Of a stretch of 64,000 nt of DNA, positions 54,423 to 63,625 are shown in pieces. Positions within the stretch are counted from its first letter, which is position 1; each line of letters starts with the position of its first letter. Origin of the DNA: CAVVDY01 sp963815775 (lineage in GTDB: Bacteria; Acidobacteriota; Terriglobia; Terriglobales; Acidobacteriaceae); assembly GCA_963815775.1 (NCBI GenBank), contig CAWFIB010000021.1, positions 372,001 to 436,000 of the forward strand. The letters run 5' to 3'. The notes under the pieces were generated by a model. That model saw only the letters and a program-made list of their open reading frames with translations. It was not told where the DNA came from and did no database searches. The position numbers and the translations under genes were made by a program.

Positions 54423-55476
54423 CCGTATTGCCGAATCCAGGGCGGTTTTCGCGAATACGCGTCGAAAAATTGGGATCGTCGTTGGCCGCCCGTGCAGCCT
54501 GGTTGATGTGAGCGCGCGCTTTCAACTCCGGCAGCCCCAGGCCGTCAGTTACGAACTGGCCTCTCTCGTACATCATCTCGTCGCCTTTGCCGTTCAGTAG
54601 CATGCGCCAGTCCCATTTGGGACGCCGGTCCCGGCTTGCCGCCGCCGATACCGCGATGTTGGTGGTGCAGTTGTTGGTCAGGGCGTTGTACCACTCAGGA
54701 CGACGATGCAGCTCATTGATGCGGTCAAGGTATTGGAGAAACAGGCCGCGGGCCTGCTCCGGCGTCGCCGTGGTGCGAAAGAGGTAGACCTCTTCGTCCT
54801 TCCGATAATTCGTTCGCAGCCGTATCACGTCCCGCTCGTCGGCGGCAATGTAGATCAGGGCATACTGTTTGAAGAAGCCTCGCAGGGCGGAATAGCTCTG
54901 CCCCACCAAATCGCGCGTCTCGATCGACATCGCCACATGGCCTTCGTCGCCGAAATCGAAGCTGAGGATGGGATGGGCGATCCACGGCGAGCCCCACCAG
55001 GTGATGGCAAGGTCGAGGTGCTTCAGATGCGAGAGATCGTAACTACGAGTCTCCCATGAGCATGTATAGTCCTGTTCTGTGCGGTAGTTGCAGTTGCGGA
55101 AGTTATGAATCGTGACGCGATTGTCGTCAACATCCGCCCAGGCCGTCTTCTCATTGTCCGGCTGCCAATTTCCGTCCTCGGAAGGCGTCAACCTCACCCA
55201 CCAGACCAGGATCACCACAAACCCTAAGGCCGCGGCTACTAACGCCGCCGTGAAGCGGCCTGAAAGCAGCCATGCAAGCGCGATAAGCAGCAGGTAGGCG
55301 AGTATCAGCGGGATGCGTAGCCCTGCAACCCGCAAGTCGATGTAAAGGGCAGCGACCGCCCACGTTGCCAGCAGGAAGACGATGATGGACGCTACAATCA
55401 AGCCGACCGTGCGGAACGCTCTCCAGGACTCCACAAATTTGGCCTTGTTCTCTTCCGTTGAGTTGCAGATGAGCAT
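54403..55476 (-). CDS. DUF4105 membrane protein
   Basis: A 357-residue protein with two or three N-terminal hydrophobic helices, then a DUF4105 domain: FDFGDEGHVAMSIETRD, a middle region with LRTNYRKDEEVYLFRT and YNALTNNCTTNIAV, in which Asn-Cys-Thr is the invariant motif. The His and Cys suggest a cysteine-hydrolase-like fold, but activity is unknown. The domain probably faces the periplasm. It overlaps the convergent methyltransferase gene by 20 bp and diverges from recN. Confidence 0.83.
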   Translation of the reverse strand: MLICNSTEENKAKFVESWRAFRTVGLIVASIIVFLLATWAVAALYIDLRVAGLRIPLILAYLLLIALAWLLSGRFTAALVAAALGFVVILVWWVRLTPSEDGNWQPDNEKTAWADVDDNRVTIHNFRNCNYRTEQDYTCSWETRSYDLSHLKHLDLAITWWGSPWIAHPILSFDFGDEGHVAMSIETRDLVGQSYSALRGFFKQYALIYIAADERDVIRLRTNYRKDEEVYLFRTTATPEQARGLFLQYLDRINELHRRPEWYNALTNNCTTNIAVSAAASRDRRPKWDWRMLLNGKGDEMMYERGQFVTDGLGLPELKARAHINQAARAANDDPNFSTRIRENRPGFGNTASEGTR

Positions 55477-55544
55477 AGCAGGACAGGGCCCCTGCCGGGC
55501 GTTTCCTGCTAAACTTCGGCATACCCAGGTAGGCGGAAAGCGAC

Positions 55545-57251
55545 GTGCTGCTGGAACTGCGAGTTGAAAACTACGCGGTCATCGAAAGCGTTGCGGTGCA
55601 GTTCGCGGCGGGGCTTAACCTGTTGACCGGCGAAACCGGCGCGGGAAAATCCATCCTCATTGATGCCCTGGCGTTGCTCCTGGGCGACAAAGCGTCCAGC
55701 GAATCGGTTCGCCATGGAGCAGATAAGGCCGTAATTTCCGCTGTCTTCGAGGCAGATTCCAAAGCTCTTGACGAGGCACTCGCTGCTAATGGGCTGGATC
55801 CCGCCGACGAACCACAACTCATCCTTCGCCGCGAGATTGCGAATACGGGTAAGGGACGCGTCTTCGTAAACAATCAAGCGGCCACGGTTGCCGTGCTCAA
55901 ACAGCTGGCCCCGTACTTGGCGATCATCCACGCACAGAACCAAGCCGTCCTGGCCTTCGACGATGCCTCGCGTCTCGCTTTGCTCGATGCGTTTGCCGCG
56001 ATCGACACGCAGAAGACCCAGGAAGCTTACGGGCATTGGCGGAAGATACAGCAGCGCATTGCTGACTTGGAGCGTGATGAACAGGACCGCCTTCGCCTGC
56101 TGGATCTTTGGAGCTTCCAGAAGAAGGAAATCGATCAGGCGCGGCTTGAGCCCGAAGAAGACATAAAGCTCGCCGCTGAAAAGCACTTGCTGGCCAATGC
56201 TGAGCGCGTCTATTCCGCCGCTATGGGAGCGTATGACGCTCTTTATGAGAGCAGCGCTTCGGCTGCGGCCTTGATGCGCGGCGCCGCCCGGCACCTGGAA
56301 GAGCTGTCGCGCTTTGATGAGCAGTTCCGGCAGGCGTTGAGCCAACTCGACTCGGCCCGCATCACGGTCGAAGATATCGCGCAAACGCTGCGAGCCTATG
56401 CCGATGGGATCGACTCCTCCCCCGAGCGTCTGGCGGAGGTGGAAGACCGCTTGGCGCAGCTCGATCGGCTGAAGCGAAAGTACGGTCCTTCACTTCCAGA
56501 GGTCATCGCGCTGGGTGCAGAACTGGATTGCAAGCTCTCTGAGATGGAAAACAAGGATGAAGTCCTGCGCGGGTTACGAAGCGAGCAGGCTAAGGCCGCG
56601 GAGCAGTATCTCGAAGCTGCCCAAACCCTTTCGCGGCAGCGCTACGACGCTGCCCGGCAATTGGAAAAGCTGGTGGAGAGCGAAATTAATGAGCTGGCCA
56701 TGAAGGCGCGTTTCAAAGCCGAAACCAGTGGCTCGGAGGAAGAATCGAACTGGACTCCGAGCGGCTTCGATCAGGTGGCGTATCTTATTTCTGCCAACCC
56801 GGGTGAGCCACTTGGCCCGGTCGAGAAGATTGCTTCGGGCGGTGAATTGTCGCGCGTCATGCTTGCGTTGAAGACCACTGTTGAGGGGGGACCGTCCGGC
56901 CGGCTGCGCCGCAACTACGGCACCGCGAAATCCGGTGCACACCGTACTCTCGTCTTCGATGAGATCGATAGTGGAATTGGTGGGCGCGCCGCCGAAGCCG
57001 TGGGGAAGAAGCTGAAGCAACTCTCCCGCAGCGCCCAGGTCTTGTGCGTCACCCACTTGCCGCAGATCGCGTCGTTTGCCGATCAGCACTTCGTCATCGA
57101 AAAGAGGGAAATATCCGGTCGCACGAAGACCTCCGTGCGGCCGCTCGATGCCCATGAACGGGCAGAGGAATTGGCGCGCATGATGAGTGGCGCCAAGCTC
57201 ACCGAAACCTCCATCAAGCACGCTGAGCAACTGCTCAAGGCGAACCGCTAA
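55545..57251 (+). CDS. recN: DNA repair protein RecN
   Basis: A 568-residue SMC-like ATPase for double-strand break repair. Walker A GETGAGKSILIDAL is near residue 30, followed by the long helical coiled-coil core (residues about 150-365), then the ABC signature ASGGELSRVMLALK and Walker B VFDEIDSGIGGRAA. Its length matches E. coli RecN (553 residues). The start is GTG 55545, giving MLLELRVENYAVIE, the usual N-terminus. marC begins 4 bases after its stop. Confidence 0.95.
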   Translation: MLLELRVENYAVIESVAVQFAAGLNLLTGETGAGKSILIDALALLLGDKASSESVRHGADKAVISAVFEADSKALDEALAANGLDPADEPQLILRREIANTGKGRVFVNNQAATVAVLKQLAPYLAIIHAQNQAVLAFDDASRLALLDAFAAIDTQKTQEAYGHWRKIQQRIADLERDEQDRLRLLDLWSFQKKEIDQARLEPEEDIKLAAEKHLLANAERVYSAAMGAYDALYESSASAAALMRGAARHLEELSRFDEQFRQALSQLDSARITVEDIAQTLRAYADGIDSSPERLAEVEDRLAQLDRLKRKYGPSLPEVIALGAELDCKLSEMENKDEVLRGLRSEQAKAAEQYLEAAQTLSRQRYDAARQLEKLVESEINELAMKARFKAETSGSEEESNWTPSGFDQVAYLISANPGEPLGPVEKIASGGELSRVMLALKTTVEGGPSGRLRRNYGTAKSGAHRTLVFDEIDSGIGGRAAEAVGKKLKQLSRSAQVLCVTHLPQIASFADQHFVIEKREISGRTKTSVRPLDAHERAEELARMMSGAKLTETSIKHAEQLLKANR

Positions 57252-57255
57252 CCGC

Positions 57256-57918
57256 ATGGAAGCCTTTGTTCGTAATATTCTTCTGGTGTTCGCGGCGTTA
57301 TTCCCGATCGTCAATCCGGTCGGCATGGCGCCCATCTTTGCCAGCATGACATTTCCGTATAGCAGCGACGTGCGTCGCACCATGGCGCTGCGCATCGCGA
57401 TTAACGGAATTGTGCTGCTGGTGGCGTCGATTTTCATCGGCTCTTACATCCTGGAATTCTTCGGAATCAGTATTGCTGCCGTCCAATTCGGCGGAGGGCT
57501 GGTGGTCACGGTTGCGGGCTGGCATATCCTGAACCGCCGCACCGACGTAGCCGAGCGGCAATCTGATGCTCCCGGGCACAGCTCCGAAATTCTCTCCAAG
57601 GCCTTCTACCCACTTACCCTGCCGCTGACCGTCGGTCCCGGTTCGATTGCGGTGGCCATCACTCTGGGCAGTAACGCCCATTCCGAGACCCACCTTCAGT
57701 TGATCCTAACCTCGCTCGCTGCCGTAGTGGGCAGCATGCTGATTGGGTTGGCGATCTACCTGAGCTACCGCTATGCCGATAAGCTGGAACACCTTCTGGG
57801 AACCACCGGCACCAGCGTCCTCATCCGCCTGTCCGCCTTCATTGTGCTCTGCATCGGAATTCAGATCATGTTCAACGGGCTTGAGTCCTTCTATAAAGAA
57901 GCACTGCACGTCCGTTGA
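57256..57918 (+). CDS. MarC-family membrane protein
   Basis: A 220-residue inner-membrane protein with six hydrophobic helices and the MarC pattern: FPIVNPVGMAPIFASMT, then SIAAVQFGGGLVVTVAGWHIL, the segment AFYPLTLPLTVGPGSIAVAITLGS and a final IVLCIGIQIMFNGL. Despite the name, MarC was shown not to mediate multiple antibiotic resistance, and its role is unknown. The start ATG 57256 is 4 bases after the recN stop, suggesting co-transcription. Confidence 0.92.
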   Translation: MEAFVRNILLVFAALFPIVNPVGMAPIFASMTFPYSSDVRRTMALRIAINGIVLLVASIFIGSYILEFFGISIAAVQFGGGLVVTVAGWHILNRRTDVAERQSDAPGHSSEILSKAFYPLTLPLTVGPGSIAVAITLGSNAHSETHLQLILTSLAAVVGSMLIGLAIYLSYRYADKLEHLLGTTGTSVLIRLSAFIVLCIGIQIMFNGLESFYKEALHVR

Positions 57919-57993
57919 TCTGGCCGGATTTCAGACGTGCAATGCGCTTTCCTCCGATGAACCCGCCGCCTCACCAAGTAAAATGTCAGCATT

Positions 57994-59589
57994 GTGAGAC
58001 TCGGTATTGATTTCGGTACGACGCGTATTGTGGTGGCGGCGGAGGACCGGGGCAATTACCCGCTGGTGAACTTCGAAACACCGGACGGGCAAGCGCGTGA
58101 CTGGTTCCCCTCGGTGGCGGCCATCTCCAGGCACCGCCGGCTCTACGGTTGGGAGGCACTGGAGCGGCATGGTCAACCTGGCTGGACCTTGTTGCGTTCG
58201 CTGAAGCGCGACCTGAAGACGGCCGGTCCCTATACCGAGATCGAAGTTGACGGTCAGCCCCTCAACCTTTCGCTCCTGATCACAGAGATGCTGAGCTCAC
58301 TTCGCCACGAATTGATGGAGCGGTCCACGCTTGGGGTTGAGGAGGGTACGAAGCTGCAAGCCATGCTTGGGGTTCCTGCCAACTCCAACAGCAATCAAAG
58401 GTTTCTGACCGAGGAGACCGCGCGGGCCGCGGGCTTCGAAGTATTGGGCCTGGCGAATGAGCCTTCGGCAGCCGCCATCGAGTTTGCGCACGGTAGCAGT
58501 TCCGATCGAAAGATACGTGAAGATGCCGGCCTCCTGGTCTATGACCTTGGCGGGGGAACCTTCGACGCCTCTCTGGTTACGCTCGGAGACGCCGAGTACT
58601 CGGTCATCGCCTCCGATGGCATCAGCGATTTTGGAGGCGACGACTTCGACGAAATTCTCGCAGAATTGGCTCTCAATGGGGCTGGCGTGCCGGAAAGCGA
58701 ACAAGATTCGCTGTCGGATGCCGAGCGGTTTGTCTTGCTGGAGGAATGTCGCGAGAAGAAAGAGACGCTGAACCCAAACAGCCGCAGGGTGACGGTGGAT
58801 CTGGGCAGAGTGCGCCAGACCTGGAAGGAAGTTTCGGTCCCGGTGGATGAGTATTACGAGCACTGCCGCCCCTTGATCGAGGAGTCCCGAGCGGTGGTTG
58901 AGAGACTAATTGCCCATTGCCCGGAGCAGTCGATTGATACCTTATATTTGACCGGCGGAGGATCGGAGCTGCCTCCGGTGGCTCGCATCTTACGTGAAGG
59001 GTTCGGGCGAAAGGTCAAGCGCTCGGCGTACATGCGTTCGGCGACCGCGATAGGCTTGGCCATACGTGCTGCAGGGCATGAAGAATGTGCGGTGCATGAA
59101 CAATTCGCGCAGAATTTTGGGGTTTGGCGTGAGGCCGACTCCGGGCGGAATGTCGTATTCGACGTGATGTTTCCCCGGGGGAGTAAGCTTCCCGCCAAGG
59201 GCCAGGAGCCGTTGCGCATCGTGCGTACGTACCGCCCGGTACACAATGTGGGGCACTTCCGCTACCTGGAGTGTTCGCACCTTGACCCCAATAGCCAGCC
59301 GCAGGGCGAGATCAGCAACTGGGACGAGATACGCGTGCCGTATGATCCGGTCTTACGCGGCGCGCCCGAACTTCCCCAGCAACCCGAACGGAGCTTCGGG
59401 CCGGGTGAAGGTCCCCTGTTTGAAGAGGAGTACACCTGCGACAACAACGGGCAGCTTAAGGTGCGAATCTCTGACCAATCGACGGACTATGTTCAGGAAT
59501 ACCGGCTCGGACACTGGTCAGATGACGGCAAGCGTACGGCCAAGAAGCGGAGCAAGAGCGGCGCGCGTTTGCGGAAGCGCAAAGAATGA
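57994..59589 (+). CDS. divergent Hsp70-family ATPase with a non-canonical C-terminal region
   Basis: A 531-residue Hsp70/actin-fold protein. Phosphate-binding motif 1 is GIDFGTTRIVV, motif 2 is LVYDLGGGTFDASLV, and the adenosine motif is YLTGGGSELPPVARIL. The nucleotide-binding domain ends near residue 360. The remaining part (FDVMFPRGSKLPAKG onward) is beta-rich but does not look like the DnaK substrate-binding domain, and there is no helical lid. The last 20 residues are Lys/Arg-rich, ending RLRKRKE, and may bind nucleic acid or acidic partners. No DnaJ or GrpE gene lies close by. It is not the main DnaK. Confidence 0.87.
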   Translation: MRLGIDFGTTRIVVAAEDRGNYPLVNFETPDGQARDWFPSVAAISRHRRLYGWEALERHGQPGWTLLRSLKRDLKTAGPYTEIEVDGQPLNLSLLITEMLSSLRHELMERSTLGVEEGTKLQAMLGVPANSNSNQRFLTEETARAAGFEVLGLANEPSAAAIEFAHGSSSDRKIREDAGLLVYDLGGGTFDASLVTLGDAEYSVIASDGISDFGGDDFDEILAELALNGAGVPESEQDSLSDAERFVLLEECREKKETLNPNSRRVTVDLGRVRQTWKEVSVPVDEYYEHCRPLIEESRAVVERLIAHCPEQSIDTLYLTGGGSELPPVARILREGFGRKVKRSAYMRSATAIGLAIRAAGHEECAVHEQFAQNFGVWREADSGRNVVFDVMFPRGSKLPAKGQEPLRIVRTYRPVHNVGHFRYLECSHLDPNSQPQGEISNWDEIRVPYDPVLRGAPELPQQPERSFGPGEGPLFEEEYTCDNNGQLKVRISDQSTDYVQEYRLGHWSDDGKRTAKKRSKSGARLRKRKE

Positions 59590-59603
59590 ATCGGTTTTGA
59601 AAG

Positions 59604-59656
59604 GGCACGGCTTCATCCGTGCCGTTCTGGCCGCCAAACAACATGGGCTTTAGCCC
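59604..59656. repeat. pair of short hairpins with CTTCAT and TT loops
   Basis: GGCACGG-CTTCAT-CCGTGCC (59604-59623) has a 7-bp perfect stem, and GGGCT-TT-AGCCC (59645-59656) follows. They lie downstream of the Hsp70-like gene. The loop matches the other CTTCA/TGAA palindromes, and GGCACG echoes the one at 31685. Confidence 0.55.
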
Positions 59657-59734
59657 CTGAGGGAACCTAGGTTTTACCTCTATGCTGGTTGCGGCTGGTC
59701 GCTAATTGATAATTGCTCTCTAACCCTAACCCTT

Positions 59735-60955
59735 ATGCCTGATATCACCTTTCTCGAGTGCAGCAAATGCGGCGAAAAGCTCCCCGCCGACAAACCTCAT
59801 AACGTCTGTCCCAAAGATGGCGGTCCGCTGTATGTACGCTACGACCTCCAAGCGGTATGGAACGATAAGCAGTCGCGTGACGCGGTAGCTGCCGGCCCCA
59901 AAAACATGTGGCGTTACTCAGCGGTTCTGCCGGACGTCGATTCCGTCACTCTGGGCGAGGGCTTCACCCCACTTCTGCAAAGCCGGAGCTATCCCAACTT
60001 ACTGATCAAAGATGAAGGGCTGAATCCCACCGGGTCTTTTAAAGCGCGCGGGATGAGCCTGGCGATCACGATGGCGCGCCACTATGGACTGAAGAAGCTC
60101 GCTGCGCCTTCCGCCGGGAACGCAGGCGGAGCACTCGCAGCCTACGCTGCGGCCGCCGCAATCGACGCGTACATTTTTATGCCCAAAGATGTCCCTCTGG
60201 CCAACCGGCTTGAGGTCGAAGCCTCGGGAGCGCATCTTACATTGGTCGACGGGCTGATCAGCGACTGCGGCCGCATGGTTGCCGAACGCAAGGACAAGGA
60301 AGGCTGGTTCGATGTCTCCACCATGAAGGAGCCCTTTCGCGTCGAGGGCAAGAAAACCATGGGCTATGAAGTGGCCGAACAGCTCGGCTGGAGGCTGCCC
60401 GCGGCCATCATCTATCCCACGGGTGGTGGCGTGGGTCTGATTGGGATGTGGAAGGCCTTCGAGGAAATGGAGGCGATTGGCTGGATTCCCCCGGGTTGCC
60501 GTCCCCGGATGATCTGTGTCCAGACAGCCGGCTGTGCGCCGATCGTGAAAGCCTTCGAAGAGCACAAGGATACTGCCGAGATGTGGCCCAACGCGCACAC
60601 CATCGCCGCAGGTTTGCGCGTTCCGAAAGCGTATGCCGACTTCATCCTGCTGGACATCCTTCGCAAGAGTCGGGGAACTGCGATTGTCGCCACGGATGAC
60701 GAATTGATGGCAGGCGTGAAAGAACTCGCAACCAAAGAAGGCATCTTTGCCGCTCCCGAAGGCGGAGCCGCGCTGGTGGCCTACAAGAAGTTGACGGATA
60801 GCGGCTTTCTCAGCCAGGACGACCGGGTGGTGATGTTCAACACTGGTTCGGGATACAAGTACATTGACCTGATCGCGAAATACTGGGGAGTCGGGCCCTT
60901 CGCCGGCACTCTACCGCCGTCAAGAAGCACGGGCGGGATTATCGGACCGTCTTGA
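59735..60955 (+). CDS. thrC: threonine synthase
   Basis: A 406-residue PLP enzyme that converts O-phosphohomoserine to threonine. Residues 9-33 form a small zinc-ribbon-like segment (CSKCGEK and CPKDG), a feature of class I threonine synthases. The PLP lysine is in NPTGSFKARGM, the phosphate-binding loop is SAGNAGGALAAYA, and YPTGGGVGLIGMWKAF binds the cofactor's phosphate region. GEGFTPLL lies just before the active-site region. No other threonine-pathway gene is adjacent. Confidence 0.94.
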   Translation: MPDITFLECSKCGEKLPADKPHNVCPKDGGPLYVRYDLQAVWNDKQSRDAVAAGPKNMWRYSAVLPDVDSVTLGEGFTPLLQSRSYPNLLIKDEGLNPTGSFKARGMSLAITMARHYGLKKLAAPSAGNAGGALAAYAAAAAIDAYIFMPKDVPLANRLEVEASGAHLTLVDGLISDCGRMVAERKDKEGWFDVSTMKEPFRVEGKKTMGYEVAEQLGWRLPAAIIYPTGGGVGLIGMWKAFEEMEAIGWIPPGCRPRMICVQTAGCAPIVKAFEEHKDTAEMWPNAHTIAAGLRVPKAYADFILLDILRKSRGTAIVATDDELMAGVKELATKEGIFAAPEGGAALVAYKKLTDSGFLSQDDRVVMFNTGSGYKYIDLIAKYWGVGPFAGTLPPSRSTGGIIGPS

Positions 60956-60971
60956 AAATCAGGCGGCGGGA

Positions 60972-62708
60972 TTATGTTGCCGGCACCTTGCGGGCTTGAG
61001 TTGACACAGGCAAATCCTCTGACAATGTAGGAGCGTTGCGCGGGAGTCGCACCAGGAAAACCGACCCTCGCGCCGAAGTCTTCTCCAACAGGATCTCACC
61101 GCCGTGGTCCTCCACAATCTTCTTGGCAATTGCCAGCCCTAACCCGGTGCCATTGGTCTTTCCAGCACTAACAAACGGTTCGAACAGAGAGGGACGAATC
61201 GATTCCGGAACGCCGCTGCCGCTGTCAGCGACCCGGCATTCCAGGCGCTCTTCAAAACCGGCAATCTCAACCCTCACCGGCACATTGCTATTGGCGCTCG
61301 CCTCACACGCGTTCAGCAGCAGGTTGAAGAAAACGCGCTCCAGCTTGCGCGGATCAAACACTCCCGTCGCTGTTCCACGCTCGCGTATCTCGATGTTGAT
61401 ATCGCGGAAGTCGGGCGAGGCCTGAACCGACTCGGCGGCCCGGCATACGACCTTGCCCAGGTCTGATGGTACTGGGACAACGCTGGGCTTCTCGCGGGAG
61501 ACCTCCACCAGCGAGTCGATCAGCTCCGTCATCTGGGAAGCCCCGCGGCGCACCTCCGAGTAGATCTCTTCGCGGTCGAAATTGAGTTCGTCTACGTTAT
61601 AGAGGAACTCCGCATTAGCCACCACGGCGGCGAGCTGGTGGCGAAGGTCGTGCGAAATCGATCCGGCCGCCCGCCCCAGGGCCGCCAGGCGCTCCGCCTC
61701 CAATTGTCTACGCTGCGACTCGAGCAACTGTTGCCGCATGCTGTTGAAGGCGCTGCCCAGCTCCGCCAACTCGGCACTCCCCCCGGGCTGCAGCGCATAC
61801 TGGTAGTTCCCGTCAGCCAGTGCCCGCACGGCGGCCACCAACGATTCAAGAGGCCCGGTGATCGCGCTCGAAATCAAGCGCACCAGGACGATGGCGCCGA
61901 ATACGGCTATGGCGCCGAGTGCCAGGATCATCTGATTCAGGCGCCCCAGGAAGGCATCCCACGCTGTCAGAGGCAGCAGCAGATAGCAACGAATGGGAAG
62001 TTCGGAGGTGGCTGGAAGGTCGATGCTGGCTACCGCATAGTGACGGCTTCCGAGCCATACATCTCGGCTTTCACTCTTATCGTTATAGATTTTTTGCAGC
62101 TCGCTGCTGTCGAACGGTTGGGTTGACGCCACCACGGCGTTCCCGGCGGTCAGCAACACTTCGCTGCCGGCAAAACTGCCCAGCTGCTTGGCAACCGAAT
62201 CGTCGATACGCTTTCCTATTGCCAGGTAGCCAAGCGGATTACTCTCCGCCCCTGCTCCGGCAATGATGGGGCTGGTGACAACCAGATAGATATCGTCACC
62301 CTCGCGCCAGAGAGCGGACTCATTGCTGTGCTGCAAGGCTTCCCGCAGCAGCCTTGTAGCGGACACGTCACCGATCCTTGAACCGTGTGTCTGCACGGCG
62401 ACGACCTCACCGTTTGTCCTTGCCAGCAGCAGCAGGTCGGTGTCGGAAAGCTTAAAAAAGTCAGTGGAAGAATCCTGGATGGTTGCGCGGTCGGTCGCGG
62501 TCATCAGCGATTTGAGGATCGGCAATTCGGAAATCAGTGCTGCTGAGCGCTCCAGTTCGGCGCTCTGTTGACGCTGGATCCGCACGAAGTCTCCGACGGA
62601 TGACTCGGTGGCCTCGGAGATCTGCCGCGTTACTTCGCTGCGCACCGCCTGGCGAACCACGAACAAGCTGGTGCCGGTGAGGGCGGCGAAGATCGCCATC
62701 ATGGCCAA
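60972..62708 (-). CDS. membrane sensor histidine kinase with extracytoplasmic sensor and HAMP domain
   Basis: A 578-residue kinase. An N-terminal helix is followed by a periplasmic sensor of about 230 residues that looks like a CACHE/dCACHE domain (LLLARTNGEVVAVQTHG, YLVVTSPIIAG, LGYLAIGKRID). A second helix then leads to HAMP (ITGPLESLVAAVRALADGNY). The phospho-acceptor His353 is in AAGSISHDLRHQLAAVVANA, and the ATP lid is DSGSGVPESIRPSLFEPF with GTGLGLAIAKKI. TTG 62708 is taken as the start, but the upstream frame, open to a stop at 62781-62783, encodes IPRLTLRTQLLLAMM; ATC 62741 with GAGG upstream would give the more natural N-terminus. It acts with the response regulator gene 46 bp away. 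Confidence 0.89.
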   Translation of the reverse strand: MAMMAIFAALTGTSLFVVRQAVRSEVTRQISEATESSVGDFVRIQRQQSAELERSAALISELPILKSLMTATDRATIQDSSTDFFKLSDTDLLLLARTNGEVVAVQTHGSRIGDVSATRLLREALQHSNESALWREGDDIYLVVTSPIIAGAGAESNPLGYLAIGKRIDDSVAKQLGSFAGSEVLLTAGNAVVASTQPFDSSELQKIYNDKSESRDVWLGSRHYAVASIDLPATSELPIRCYLLLPLTAWDAFLGRLNQMILALGAIAVFGAIVLVRLISSAITGPLESLVAAVRALADGNYQYALQPGGSAELAELGSAFNSMRQQLLESQRRQLEAERLAALGRAAGSISHDLRHQLAAVVANAEFLYNVDELNFDREEIYSEVRRGASQMTELIDSLVEVSREKPSVVPVPSDLGKVVCRAAESVQASPDFRDINIEIRERGTATGVFDPRKLERVFFNLLLNACEASANSNVPVRVEIAGFEERLECRVADSGSGVPESIRPSLFEPFVSAGKTNGTGLGLAIAKKIVEDHGGEILLEKTSARGSVFLVRLPRNAPTLSEDLPVSTQARKVPAT

Positions 62709-62754
62709 TAGCAGTTGCGTTCTCAGAGTGAGTCTGGGGATGGCTTCGTCCTCG

Positions 62755-63465
62755 TCAGGATGCGGCTGCCTCGGCCGCCATCACAAATTTGTACCCTACT
62801 CCATGCAAAGTGAGAAAGTGCTTGGGATTGGAAGGGTCAGCCTCAAGCTTTTGGCGAAGCCGAAGAATGTGGTTGTCGACAGTCCGCGTCGACGGATAGT
62901 TGTGATATCCCCAGACCTGATTGAGCAGATCATCACGTGAAATAACCCGGCCCGGATGTTCCAGGAAGTATTTGAGCACACGGAACTCCTGCGCGGTCAG
63001 CGTCACTCTCTGCCCGGAACGGGTCACCTCCATGGCTTCACAACGCACTTCCACTTCAGCAAAGCGGTAAAGGGTTGCGGGCTCGTCCTTGGCTGGCGGA
63101 GCCTCTGTGCGCCGCATAGCGCGCCGCACGCGCGCTAACAGCTCCTTTGGGCTAAAGGGCTTGGTGACGTAATCGTCGGCTCCGAGCTCAAGAAGCAGCA
63201 CCTTGTCGTCTACCTCGGCATTCGCGCTCAATACTATGACAGGCACGTTCGGAGCCAGAGCCTTGAACTCGCGGCACAGCTCGCGCCCGTGGATGCCGGG
63301 CAATTTCAGATCAAGCAGTACGGCGCTGGGACGCTGTTCGCGGAAGCTGGATAGGCCGGCGTACCCGTCGGAGGCAACATCCACCTGATAGCCCTCCGCG
63401 GCGAACGCCCGCTCCAAAGCGCGCTGCATTGCCCGGCTGTCCTCCACGATGAGTACTCTGTCCAT
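62755..63465 (-). CDS. OmpR/PhoB-family response regulator
   Basis: A 236-residue transcription factor. The receiver domain has the acidic pair VEDS (Glu8-Asp9), the phosphorylation site Asp52 in VLLDLKLPG and the Lys in YVTKPFSPKELLARVRRAMRR. The C-terminal winged helix carries LTAQEFRVLKYFLEHPGRVISRDDLLNQVWG and DNHILRLRQKLE with HGVGYKF. It regulates genes in answer to the kinase at 60972. The start ATG 63465 gives MDRVLIVEDSRAM. A longer frame to 63819 encodes no recognisable domain. Confidence 0.93.
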   Translation of the reverse strand: MDRVLIVEDSRAMQRALERAFAAEGYQVDVASDGYAGLSSFREQRPSAVLLDLKLPGIHGRELCREFKALAPNVPVIVLSANAEVDDKVLLLELGADDYVTKPFSPKELLARVRRAMRRTEAPPAKDEPATLYRFAEVEVRCEAMEVTRSGQRVTLTAQEFRVLKYFLEHPGRVISRDDLLNQVWGYHNYPSTRTVDNHILRLRQKLEADPSNPKHFLTLHGVGYKFVMAAEAAAS

Positions 63466-63625
63466 TGCTGCAACCCCATATTGAGAAAGCGTATCGTTAA
63501 TAGTAGTACGCAAACTGTCTCCTCCGAGATGCAAAAAACGCCCAACCGGGGCTGGACCCTGCTGATCGGTCCCTGTCCCGGTTGAACGCCCCTGTGCGAG
63601 CAGGAGGCCCACATCCCCCATGTCC

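Noticed and set aside
57256..57918. Multidrug resistance role for MarC
   Set aside because: The name is historical; published work did not support a role in antibiotic resistance, so no function is assigned.
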